Origin: Oncomelania hupensis
Taxonomy: Eukaryota; Mollusca; Gastropoda; Littorinimorpha; Pomatiopsidae
Assembly (NCBI GenBank): GCA_036898135.1
Contig: CM072515.1
Span: 47,817,969-47,881,968 of the forward strand
DNA length: 64,000 nucleotides
Reading direction: 5' to 3'
Part shown: piece after piece, positions 34,482 to 44,764 of the stretch
Numbering within the stretch: position 1 is the first letter of the stretch
How the letters are laid out: each line of letters opens with the position of its first letter
Notes under the pieces: generated by a model
The model's database searches: none
Seen by the model: the letters and a program-made list of their open reading frames with translations, nothing else
Told to the model about the DNA's origin: nothing
Position numbers and translations under genes: made by a program

Positions 34482-34981
34482 CACAAGTATATCAACTAAC
34501 AAGTTAGTATCTCTCTTCTATGTCTCTATCGACGTGCGCGTACAACCGATTGCTTCCCTTTACATGCTTTGAGCTCCATAGAGCGTCATCGGCCTGAAAT
34601 AACTTTTTAGAAACTTCAAAACCCAGGGGAATTATGGGTAGAGAAATCCTTTTCTGAAATAACGTCGGCTAAATCCTTCTTTAGTTTCTTTGCTCGAGAA
34701 AAGGCAACCTCATAGGTATGGAGCACTTCGTCCATTATAACTCCATCGCTGATAATACTGCTGACAAGTTTCTGCCTTTGTTCACTACCAGAAATATGCA
34801 GTTCCTCTCCCAACTTTCGTTTCATTTCAGCGAGCACATCTTCGCGAGAACAGATTTCCCAGAATTCTCTATTCTATTTTTAGGTTTGGGATATCCCCGT
34901 TTCAGCTTGTGGCTAAACGGGACCACCGCACGTCGACTAGGGGCAATACGAGATACTAACTTGTTAGTTGATATACTTGTG
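34482..34981. mobile_element. 500-bp DNA transposon with 32-bp terminal inverted repeats
   Basis: The left end cacaagtatatcaactaac continues to 34513. Its exact reverse complement occupies 34950-34981, 32 bp with no mismatch. The element is flanked by a 7-bp duplication gtatgat (34475-34481 and 34982-34988). A tcgacgtgcg block further inside both ends extends the symmetry imperfectly. No transposase. The perfect ends imply recent movement by a partner transposase. The 7-bp duplication does not by itself assign a superfamily. Confidence 0.85.
34616..34885 (-). CDS. short open frame inside the 500-bp transposon, unknown
   Basis: About 85 codons open on the minus strand, with charged, helix-like content (for example VLAEMKRKLGEELHISGSEQ and FSRAKKLKKDLADVISEKDF). 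It lacks an obvious ATG at its 5' limit and carries no known transposase signature. It may be a captured exon, a residual transposase fragment or a fortuitous frame. Confidence 0.3.
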
Positions 34982-35074
34982 GTATGATAGATAGATAATC
35001 ATTCACATTGTTTACAGGGTCCAGCGGACTACTAAGAGGATTAACAATAATGAATAAATAGCTACTAACCTTCT

Positions 35075-35232
35075 AACACACACACACACACACACACACG
35101 CGCGCACACACATACCCACCCGCACACACACACATTATAAACATAAACACAAGCATAGGACAGAATAAAATAAATAATTGACAATGTAAGCGAATACTTT
35201 ATGTTCTATAAAAATGGGGGGGGGGGGGGGGG
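35075..35232. repeat. (CA)n microsatellite and poly-G run
   Basis: CA-rich tract at 35078-35136 and about 17 G at 35215-35232. Confidence 0.92.
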
Positions 35233-35584
35233 AATCCTAATTGTGTAACAATAATACAAAATAATACTCATAAAAGTTCAGTATTATAGGGTTTTAAAAA
35301 ATGCAACGAAATAAATGTAATATGTAATAAATGATTCTTTTTTTTCTTTTTTTTAAAATAATAAAACCATTATTGTGCGTATAATTACAGCATTCCGAAA
35401 AGCTGTTCTTCGCTACAATTGAGTGCAGATTTTACTATAGTCAAGAGTATAAGTATAACATATTTTGATTGACTGATAGTCACTTTTAAAGCGCTGATAA
35501 TCCATGCTGTCACAGCATGCTCAGGGCGCATGGAAAACCCAGGGCTAAAGACAGACAAAATATAAGGGGGAGGAAATGGGCCAA

Positions 35585-35990
35585 AATATTAAAATTATTT
35601 CCCTTGAATATGCAAATGTTCAGCCGATAGGTGCGCCAATAGTCGCGTACTTCCATGTTCAGGTCGTGGATCAAAATCTACAGTTTTAAGTCTTTTTTGA
35701 TGTCGGTATATATCTTCAGCTTTCATAGGCGACCCCAAATGTCTTTTTTTGCTTGGTGAAATGTTTGGAGTGATTATGTACATGTTGTCAGTACTACAAA
35801 CGATTTATTTTGTGAAAAGTCTGTCAGGCCGAGCAAGACACATCTTACATGCAGAAGGCCCCATGCCTGCAGCGCATTCACACTGACATTCCAAAACTGT
35901 TCCTTTTTCTGTCAAAGAAATGTCAACTTTGTACATAAGGCCAGTTTTCATGCAAGTCTTTGTAGTTAGTGATAGGTGGTAACTCCATTT
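35585..35990 (-). pseudogene. SWIM-zinc-finger-like protein remnant
   Basis: A minus-strand frame reads VDISLTEKGTVLECQCECAA then GMGPSACKMC, close to the SWIM pattern CxC...C-A-G-x-G-x-x-A-C-K-H, with Met where the zinc-binding His is expected. After one in-frame TAA the same frame continues with SPSKKRHLGSPMKAEDIYRH and a DFDPRPEHG stretch. Such SWIM domains precede YqaJ-type exonuclease domains in many multicopy invertebrate proteins; no exonuclease part is seen here. Probably dead. Confidence 0.45.
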
Positions 35991-36169
35991 TAAACTCCGG
36001 TGTTGCTATGTCTCCTTTGCCAAAGTTGTCATTTCGATCATACGACTCAAGTCTGAAATCATACATGATATTTTTTTTAATAGTCTAGTCATATAATATA
36101 TATTAATAATAACAATTTTTTTTATAGAGTTCGGTACTCCAGCAGATGGCGTGACGTTGTTGTTGTTGT

Positions 36170-36357
36170 TTGTAGATTATAGTCACACGACACTTTCGCA
36201 TATAGGTGACTACTGGACCGATTTATACTGACACCAGCGGGCCAGTTGTTGGTAAAGGGGAAAATAATATGATCACACGTTGACCAATCCGGGATTCGAA
36301 CCAGCGACATTTCGGTTACTAGCAAGACGCTCTTACCAACTGAGCTACCCGGCCTCA
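36170..36357 (-). mobile_element. tRNA-derived SINE, family S4, full length
   Basis: The minus-strand head gccgggtagctcagttggta carries a perfect A box (36347-36336), and the B box ggttcgaatcc is at 36302-36292. The tRNA stems do not pair well. The body (catattattttccccttta, ccagtagtcacctatatg) recurs at 26757-26870, so this is a SINE, not a tRNA gene. It lies just downstream (in LINE sense) of the 3' end of a LINE fragment. Confidence 0.82.
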
Positions 36358-36464
36358 CATGGCGTGACGCAACACGGTGTACAGTTATTACAAGAGGCTC
36401 GATCACGTAGGCCTATTTACTATCGGAAGTACGCTACCCTAGGCGCACTCTATCGGATTGTCTT

Positions 36465-36587
36465 CCCCGAAGGTGGAGTTTTTTGGCTCATTGCCAGAAA
36501 ATTGTCAAAGTTCAAAACAGGTGAGTCTTCAGTCGCTGCTTGAATAACTCCTTTGTGTCACATGCCCGCAGAAAATGAGGAAGACCA
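36465..36587 (-). pseudogene. CR1/L2-like LINE, last part of RT frame
   Basis: The minus strand encodes LPHFLRACDTKELFKQRLKT then HLF and a stop. This is the usual end of CR1/L2-type RT proteins. The frame is continuous with the fragment at 43032-43285 once element 3 and one target copy are disregarded, so the two are halves of one LINE copy split by that insertion. Confidence 0.75.
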
Positions 36588-37454
36588 TGTCATGAATGGA
36601 TTTTCATGAATTAAACTAATTAAATGCTTGTTTGCTTATTTATCTGACTCCATAATTATGTTGTGTGCATGTGTTCTTTCGTATCTGTCGTTCATTCACA
36701 CTCATTCAGGACAAAGAAGGTTACTTGCATTTTTGGCCTCTCTGCCCCGTTCACTATTCAATTAACTTATACACAATCAATTATCACACATATAAATTAC
36801 ACACATATCATTCATACTGAAAAGTTCCGTGACTATAGTATCTCATTCAGAGCATACTAAGAATATTCCGTGACTCATGTTTCACACGTATCCAGGCCTA
36901 TAAAAAGTTCCTTGTTCATATATTTCACATAGGCGTATTAATATAGAAGTTCCTTGTTTATGTATTTCACATAGACTGTAGATTAACAATCTGAAGGACT
37001 GGCCTCTCTTTGAGTGCTCAGTCTAATAAGACTCACAAGTAGAAGCGATGGAATTCAACCTGCTCCTCGGTTACCATGCTCTGGAGTCTACGGTGGCCAT
37101 CAGATCCCGTTCTGACATCGGCACCGTCACAATCCACGCGTGCAGACCTGGGGGGTTCAGCTCAGCTGCAGCTGTCCTCCTAGCCCACCGTGGGGAGGTA
37201 CATCCCGGAAATTGGTCCTAGGGTAGGAAGCTGTATAAAACAGCATAATCCAATATATCAAAAAATAACTTTGATATTCCGGGAGCGAGTCACTGACATC
37301 CTATCCTGTCAATAGCTCTCGTCACACTCGCCGATTCCCGCAAAAACCGGTCAGCTGTCGATTGTTCTAATAATTCCATTGGCTAAAATAAAAGTATGGT
37401 AAGCGATCCGTGACATTACTTTTAAAATAAAAGTATGACAAACGATCCGTGACA
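36588..37454 (-). repeat. element 3, 3' LTR
   Basis: 867 bp, TGTCACGG...CATGACA in element sense. It differs from the other LTR only by a roughly 10-bp indel near 36790 and a 1-bp indel near 37370, as far as I can see. Confidence 0.9.
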
Positions 37455-37570
37455 TTACCCCCCCATCCTAAAGAAAAAGGAACCGACCGAGGTTTCTTTT
37501 TAGGAAGGCGAAATCACAAATTTAGAACAACGCTGAACTGTTTTATAAAATTTACTGGCTGGAAATCAAT

Positions 37571-38640
37571 TTACGGTAAAGACTGTGCAAGATCAGCACG
37601 AGAAAGCAAATCAGCAAAAACGTTTTGGGTACCTGGTAGTGGTTCAATCTAAAAACGGTACTCTTGCAAGGACAGAGACCACCTCATAATTCTAGAATTC
37701 TTAAACTTACTTGTTTGTAAGTATGTGAGTGGTTTGTGATCTGTCTGCAAAATGAAATTAGAACCCCAAAGGAACTTTGAGAATTTGCTGATGGACCAGA
37801 CTATTGCCAAACACTCTCTTTCGATAGTGCTGTACCTGCGCTCTCTATCCAGAAGCTTTCTGCTAGCGAAACAGACAGGATGTAAAACTCCTTCAAAATC
37901 TTGCAACAGGACAGCACCCAAGCCCACTGAACTAGCATCAGTACGCAAAGTAAACTGGTCTGACAATCTTGGCAAACGTAGAACGGGTGCTGAGGAAAAA
38001 GCCAACTTAATGGACTTTAAAGCATCCTCACACTCAGGTGTCCATGCGATTGTACGAGCTTTTGACTCTTTTGTCAAATTAGAAATTGGAGCTGTCAAAG
38101 TGGCAAAATGTGGAATGTAGCGTCTGTAGAAGCTCAGGAGTCCCAAAAGAGCACGAACTTGCTTCTTAGTTGTAGGTGTCGGAATCGCAAGAATCTTTGT
38201 AATTTTCTTGTCTTCGGGCTTCAGCACACCTTTTCCAACTACATGTCCAAGAAATTCAATACTTTTGAAGCCTGTGGTTACTTTGGAAGGTCTGGCAGTC
38301 AATTGAAACTGTTTAAGTTTTTGAACTAGAGTCAAGATATATCTGTGTCCTAAGTCAGTAGGAGGAGACAAAGGTCCCACAATATCTATTGCAACCTTAT
38401 CAAATGGTTCAGATTTCAGAGTCATCTGAGACAATGGCACAGGGTAGACCCTACCTTTAGGTGTAGTCTTTTGGCAAACATCACATGTTTGTATGTACTT
38501 TCTCACATCACTGGAAATACCTCGCCAAAAAAACTTTTGTAGAATTCTATTCAGTGTTCTGCGAACACCACAGTGTCCAGACAACAACTGATCATGCGCA
38601 GCAGTAAGTATGCTAGGACGTAATCTTGTAGGAACTACAA
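37571..38640 (-). pseudogene. element 3 pol: integrase start fused to RT thumb and RNase H
   Basis: Reading down the minus strand: integrase zinc domain (CDVCQKTTPKGR, about 38490), first catalytic Asp in VAIDIVGPL (about 38400), then within one frame an abrupt switch (about 38345) to RT thumb (LTARPSK, IEFLGHVVG), the RNase H connection (KKQVRALLGLLSFYRRYIPH) and RNase H (FTLRTDASSVGLGAVLL, ERECLAIVW, TDHKPLTYL). A TAG at 37649-37651 interrupts shortly before a final NVFADLLSRADL block. The other two integrase catalytic residues and the RT YxDD box are absent. A frameshift near 38640 separates it from the protease frame. Confidence 0.88.
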
Positions 38641-40632
38641 TTTGATGTAAGGTTTCTTTTTATCACTGTACTCTCTGTACAAAATGTCATTTTTAAAAAA
38701 AAAGTAAAAATTTCCAGATCCAGCAAATCTTCTCTCACCAGAATCAGCCAATTGAAAATATGGTGCCAGTGAAGAATCTTCTTTTTGAAACTTGATCAAG
38801 TCCTGTCGTGTAACCTGCAACTCATCTGCAACTTCAATCAAAGGGATATGAGGAATGGCCTCGCGTTTAGCTTGAGCACGTGTAGTGACTGCAGAACTAA
38901 CGCCATCCTTTGGATTTGTCAAACCCTTAATGTTGCCAATAATAATGTCTGCGACAGGGTCTTCCAGCACACAGCAAACTAGCTCACCTTGAAAATATGG
39001 AGTAGACACCGTGACTTTCGCACGCTTGTAAACATGTATCTCCCCACCAAATGTTTTGCAGCGAATTGTACCTGCGATATACTGGTCCTCAGAAATCAAA
39101 CGTTTCCTAACGCCACAAATGGAAGCACCAGTATCTCTGAGAACAGAACAAGGGATGCCATTAACAGTACCTTTCTCAAGTACAATATGTCCCATAGAGT
39201 CTTCAACAATGGAACAGACGATCTCTGTGTCCGCAGGAGAAACTGCATTACCAGTGGACTGATTTTCTGATTGTTTTGTCTCAACCAAAATAAAAGGACA
39301 AGATTTTCTAACATGTCCACCAACACCACAAACAGAACAAGGATTACTGCTACGTCTAAGCGGACAATCCTTTGCAAAGTGGCCCCAACCCTTGCAGAGC
39401 AGGCAGTTTTCATTACTAGTATTGTATGAACCACGTCCACGACCCCGATGGTTAAATCTAGGTGAAGTACTGTCAGTGTATGGTTTTTGTTCACCCGAAG
39501 AAGTGTTATAGGAACCCTGACCTCGCCCACGATTGTTATATTGAGGTGAGCTATCACTAGTGTACGATTTAGGTCCTTCTCTCTGTTGTTGTTGACCAGC
39601 CCTACCTCTATGGTAGCGACCTCGGAAGTTATTGGACCTATTGTGCATGGCAAACGCATTAGCATCAGCTGTGTCATCAATGTCGCCTACAGCGCCAAAT
39701 ACTGATGTTGAAGCTTTTCTAGCAAGTACTTTACCCGGTCTGGCTAATCTGTATCTCTCGGCAGCTTGTACCATATCATCCAGTGTTACCAAGTTTCTTT
39801 CTCTAATGAAAGTCGCTAGATCACTAGAAACACTTTCTAGAAACTGTTCACCCAACACTAGGTCAATAATACCCCTGCAAGGTTTTAGGAACACCGGAGA
39901 GTGCAACCCATCGGTCAAATAACCGGTTTAGTTCTATGCCATAAGTCTGAAAAGGTTCATTACCGTCAGGTCTCGCTTCTCGGAATCTCTTTCTGAAACC
40001 TTCTGATGTACATTGAAACTTTTGTAACAGGTTTAACTTCAATGTTGCATAATCAACACCACCCTTAGATGCTAAACTATGGTAAAGGTTCAGTGCATTA
40101 CCATCAAGAAGAGCAGACAAGTATGTGACCCATTTGGTTCTATCCCAGCCAAGGGCATTTGCATGAGTCTCGAATCTGAACAGATAAGAGTCTATGTCAT
40201 CCTGTTTCTCTTTGAACATCGGAATTTTAGGATAGATTGGTCTAGCACCCGTACTTCTATCTGCTGTTCGATTTCCGGCGTCAGCATTATCATCCTCACC
40301 TTTAATCTGAGCCTGTAACTGTAACTGTTTTGTTTTCTCTCCCTCTAATAATTGTTTCGTTCTTTCTTCCTCTGTTTAACATCAAGCTCTCTCTCTTTCT
40401 GCTTTGCTGCAACATCAAGCTCTCTCTCTTTCTGCCTTGCTGCAAGCTCTAACTCTTTCTGCTTTGCTGCAAGCTCTATTTCTTTTTGCTTATATTCCCT
40501 ATCTTTTTGTCTTTCTAAACGCTCAAAACAATTCTGAACATACTGCTGTAAACCTTCCTCAGAAATACCTAAAGACCTGGCTTGAGCCACAAAAGTCTTA
40601 AACATCATATCATATTCTTCAGCCATGTTCAA
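38635..40632 (-). pseudogene. element 3 gag-protease, frameshifted
   Basis: Starts MNMAEEYDMMFK (40632) with a charged coiled coil built on repeated AAKQKEREL-like units. The gag core follows (LSALLDGNALNLYHSL, FRKRFREARPDG), then an RG-rich linker, two zinc knuckles (CLLCKGWGHFAKDC, CSVCGVGGHVRKSC; about 39405-39310) and an aspartic protease with LRDTGAS (about 39150). The frame breaks near 40350 and 39880. The spacer VTTRAQAKR then leads directly to integrase, with no RT in between. The product would form the particle and mature it; as read it is broken. Confidence 0.87.
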
Positions 40633-40659
40633 TAATTAAGTTATATGTATAACTCGAGT

Positions 40660-42155
40660 AAGCGTTATTATAGGAAAATAAAAGGCAAAAATTTTAAAGC
40701 AAAAGTAGAACAATTATATTCTTACTTATATACACTGCAAAAGTTTAAGTCCAACACATATGGATTTACAGATTCAAAATTCTCATTAATGTTGTAAAAA
40801 GTAATAATTATTGGTAAAACAAAAAAGGTAATAAAGTAATTGTTGAACAAAGAAAATTACAAAAAAAAAATAAACACACACCTAAATAAGAATAGACCAA
40901 ACACTAACACAACAAAGAAACAGTAACAACACAAACGATTAAGTCCCTGGACCCGAGAAATTTTATAAAAATAAAATACTAAACTATCTTATTTACAACA
41001 GCCCTTAGTACAATATATACATAACAATAAAAAAAATCAAATATAAGATAGAATTATAAATAAAAGAAATTATGCAATACAAATATCAAGTAAAAGTAAC
41101 GCCCTAATCTCTAAGTCCTAACGTATGAAAAAGAAACAAAAGAAATCTTGAAATAAATCAAAATATCTAATGTGACTAGCAATAATAAAAGTGTAATGCT
41201 TAAATAATTGTTTATAAACACATAATTCAAATCAGACTAAGCTAACAAACAATGAAAGCAATTTTTAAATCTTCGCAAAATGTAAACAAAAGGGAAATAA
41301 TCACACTAAATGACAAATCAGTAAACACTAAAGCAGAACAGAAGGCTTTTTAAATTTTTTATAAAGTCTAAATATTACTAATAATAATATGAAAAAAGAT
41401 ATCTAAAAAATTAATTTAAAAATAGACCTTGACAACTAATAGAAAGAAAAACAAACAAACAAACAAACAAAGATAAATAAAATTAATGAAGTACAATCAG
41501 TTGTAACAAAGGGAAGTAACAGCAAATCAAAGGCGAGAAAATCTAATAAACCTGCGAAACAGCACTCTAAATAACTAATACTAATAAATGTATCATAAAC
41601 CTGCGAAACAGAACTCTAAATAACTAATACTAATACATGTATCATAAACAAAGTCAAATATCCACCATAATAATAATAAAATTATAAACTTCAGTTGAAA
41701 AAATTAGAAAAAGAAAAAGTTTGAATAAACTACTGGGGCTGACCTATGCTAAAGACAAATTAAAACAGGGCAAAGAGGCGAACACTAATTACAAAGGATA
41801 GCACCTTAACTAAAGTACATTAGGCCTAAAGAGACAAACTTTAAAAAAAAAAAATCTATGATAGCAGAAAAGAGCAGTGAAAAGAGAGAAAACAGACCCC
41901 ACAGGAAGAAAAATGAAGATAGACCCTTAGTGCCTCAGAACTATACAAGAAGCACAGCCATAAAACTGGAGATGGCATACAGTAGATAGTAACACAACAT
42001 TCACACTGGGAAAAGGGAGAATACCCACTAACTAACCTAATACCCAAAATTTAATAATGTGTAGTGCAGCACTATGGTGACTTACTAGAAATTAATTTCC
42101 AAAGACGCTAAAGAATATGAATGAAGCTACACAGAATAGAAAAAGGGTCACCAAT
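40660..42155 (-). other. element 3 leader, AT-rich, with 49-bp tandem duplication
   Basis: About 1.5 kb without coding potential between the 5' LTR and gag. It includes two exact-length 49-bp direct units (41548-41596 and 41597-41645) starting aaacctgcgaaacag. The PBS lies at its LTR end. Confidence 0.75.
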
Positions 42156-43031
42156 TGTCATGAATGGATTTTCATGAATTAAACTAATTAAATGCTTGTT
42201 TGCTTATTTATCTGACTCCATAATTATGTTGTGTGCATGTGTTCTTTCGTATCTGTCGTTCATTCACACTCATTCAGGACAAAGAAGGTTACTTGCATTT
42301 TTGGCCTCTCTGCCCCGTTCACTATTCAATTAACTTATACACAATCAATTATCACACATATAAATTACACACAATCAAGGTGTTCTCATTCATACTGAAA
42401 AGTTCCGTGACTATAGTATCTCATTCAGAGCATACTAAGAATATTCCGTGACTCATGTTTCACACGTATCCAGGCCTATAAAAAGTTCCTTGTTCATATA
42501 TTTCACATAGGCGTATTAATATAGAAGTTCCTTGTTTATGTATTTCACATAGACTGTAGATTAACAATCTGAAGGACTGGCCTCTCTTTGAGTGCTCAGT
42601 CTAATAAGACTCACAAGTAGAAGCGATGGAATTCAACCTGCTCCTCGGTTACCATGCTCTGGAGTCTACGGTGGCCATCAGATCCCGTTCTGACATCGGC
42701 ACCGTCACAATCCACGCGTGCAGACCTGGGGGGTTCAGCTCAGCTGCAGCTGTCCTCCTAGCCCACCGTGGGGAGGTACATCCCGGAAATTGGTCCTAGG
42801 GTAGGAAGCTGTATAAAACAGCATAATCCAATATATCAAAAAATAACTTTGATATTCCGGGAGCGAGTCACTGACATCCTATCCTGTCAATAGCTCTCGT
42901 CACACTCGCCGATTCCCGCAAAAACCGGTCAGCTGTCGATTGTTCTAATATTCCATTGGCTAAAATAAAAGTATGGTAAGCGATCCGTGACATTACTTTT
43001 AAAATAAAAGTATGACAAACGATCCGTGACA
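42156..43031 (-). repeat. element 3, 5' LTR
   Basis: 876 bp, nearly identical to 36588-37454. The 5-bp target duplication gacca follows directly. Confidence 0.9.
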
Positions 43032-43285
43032 GACCATTCCACAGACAAGGTGCTGCACATTCAAATGATCTAGCACCAAGGTTTTTCTTTCTGTGCCTTT
43101 CAACACTAGCCACCCGAAGCCGGAACTGTGAAGCCGAACATAGTCCATGAGAGGGAACATACTGAGAGACGAGCTCTTGTAGGTATGCAGGTGCAGTGCC
43201 ATCGATGCAAGCATACACCAGAGATAATACCTTGTGGTCTATTCTTTATTGCACTGGAAACCAGTGGAAGTCTCTCAAGACTGGT
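43032..43285 (-). pseudogene. CR1/L2-like LINE RT fragment
   Basis: Minus-strand HWFPVQ, a stop, then RIDHKVLSLVYACIDGTAP and FECAAPCLWNG: the C-terminal region of a CR1/L2-type RT. Its end lies at element 3, and its continuation is at 36587-36465. On the other side it abuts an oppositely oriented LINE near 43290. Confidence 0.75.
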
Positions 43286-43295
43286 GTAAAGGGGT

Positions 43296-43558
43296 ATGAT
43301 TTCTTTGTGTTTGACACAATAATCTCCAACCTCCGTTTTGCAGATGACATTGATGGATTGGCTAGGGAGGAACAAGAACTTGAACAGCTGGTACAAATGC
43401 TTGACACCATCTCCAGAGCCTATGGTATGGAAATAAATGCAGAGAATACCAAAATGATGAACAACAACACCAATGGCATCAGCACGGACATCGAAGTCCA
43501 AGACCAATTCCTCAACACAGCGCATAGCTTCAAATATTTAGGAGCCATTGTATCAGAC
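43296..43558 (+). pseudogene. APE-type LINE RT fragment, part 1 (palm)
   Basis: Encodes ISNLRFADDIDGLAREEQEL, the RT catalytic FADD region, then YGMEINAENTKMMNNNTNG and FKYLGAIVSD. It stops at element 1 and resumes at 57069. Same family as 7975-9230 but with the catalytic box intact. Confidence 0.85.
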
Positions 43559-44194
43559 TGTTACGTTGAAACGCGAACGAAAGTATGTCGGAAGCGTGTA
43601 CGATAGATCTAATCGTTTCGATTTGCAAAGTATTCAATAATAGAGTTTATTTACCTTTGATTTGAGTTTGCATTGTTGTTAGGAAAGGCTTTGTATAACG
43701 TTGATAATTTCCGTTAGTCGATATTGTTGTAGAATCTTCTGGATCGGCTTGTTTACTATCGATCGAAGATTCGGAATAATTGTAGAAATTTGAAGGAACG
43801 ATCCGGAAGGAGAAGAAATGTGTAATGACGTAAGTCAGTGATGACGATCTTTTATTCGATTGGTGGCAGTGCGTCATTTCTACGGTATTCGAAATCTTTC
43901 CGGAAAAGAGAGAGGTTATTTAATCGTGTGCCGAGATTGTTGGAAAAAAAAAAGTTGTTGATAGTGATTTGGAAAGTTGCTGTGAAAGTTGTTGAGTTGA
44001 ATTGAGAATTGTATGCAGTTGTTGGTGTGTGCTGAATAAAAGTGGAAAACTTCATGCGTCGACTTTGTGACTTGTATGCAGATTTGAGCGGGTTGCGTGA
44101 ATAAACGAATCTGAGTTACACCCTATCAGGAATTCAAGCATCGGGGCTGAATCAGATACTGATAGAAAACACCAACATCAAACTGAGTGTAACA
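43559..44194 (+). repeat. element 1, 5' LTR
   Basis: 636 bp, TGTTACG...GTAACA. Contains AATAAA signals at about 44035 and 44100. Same length as the 3' LTR. Confidence 0.93.
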
Positions 44195-44658
44195 TTTTGG
44201 GGGTCAAGCCGCGATTCACGCCATAGCCAAGGGTTCAACTGCTACAACAAGCGAGTCAACGTTACGAGAGGCAGTCATCGAGGGTAGCCGCCAACGAGTT
44301 GCGTCGAGAGGGGCCAACATACTGGGACTACATCACCGATAGGTTCGGGTTGACTGCAAGGGCGTGTAGTCGCTGAAGAGTTGCTTCGTGAGCGAACAAC
44401 AGATCGGGACTACGTGGCTACCGCAGGACTACGTCGAGGGACAGTCTCGGAGCTACATCGCCAGTGTTACAGAGAGCGGCGAACGGACGTCGCGTCTACT
44501 TCAGCACAGGAGCGTGTACATCAACACCAGCGTGGTGCAGCGTCGCATACGACGAGGACAGCGGTGCCTGCGTCAGCGAAGGAGACTAGTGACAAGCATC
44601 AGCGCTACTGCAGAAAGCGTGCTGTTCTAGAACAGTCTAGAAAGGTACAGCACAGTCA

Positions 44659-44757
44659 AGAACTTTCCAGAAAAAAAAAGAAGAACTCTACAGTCAAGAA
44701 CTTTCTAGAAGAAGAATCTTCCAGAAAAGAACTTTCTAGAAAAGAACTTTCCAGAAG
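44659..44757 (+). promoter_or_regulatory. heat-shock-element-like array in element 1 leader
   Basis: GAA/TTC triplets at 5-bp steps: three contiguous units from 44698 (gaactttctagaa), then nine contiguous units from 44714 to 44756 (gaatcttccagaaaagaact and on). A further three-unit match (gaactttccagaa) is at 44659-44671. HSF trimers bind three or more inverted nGAAn units at this spacing. It lies about 500 bp downstream of the LTR and just before the gag ATG. The function is inferred; the repeats also encode Glu/Leu/Ser/Arg/Lys units if the leader is translated. Confidence 0.5.
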
Positions 44758-44764
44758 CATCAAG

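Larger units (their letters stand above)
36588..43031 (-). mobile_element. LTR retrotransposon element 3 (Gmr1-type, defective)
   Basis: A 6.4-kb minus-strand element bounded by LTRs and flanked by the 5-bp duplication gacca (36583-36587 and 43032-43036). Order in element sense: 5' LTR, PBS (tggtgaccc, 42153-42145), long AT-rich leader, gag, protease, partial integrase, partial RT, RNase H, polypurine tract (complement of 37455-37484), 3' LTR. Integrase precedes RT, the arrangement of Gmr1-like Ty3/gypsy elements. An internal deletion removes most of the integrase core and the RT palm, so it cannot be autonomous. Frameshifts add to that. Confidence 0.9.

Noticed and set aside
36292..36357. 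Functional tRNA gene with perfect A and B boxes
   Set aside because: Stems pair poorly, and the downstream body recurs at 26757-26870, so it is a SINE head.
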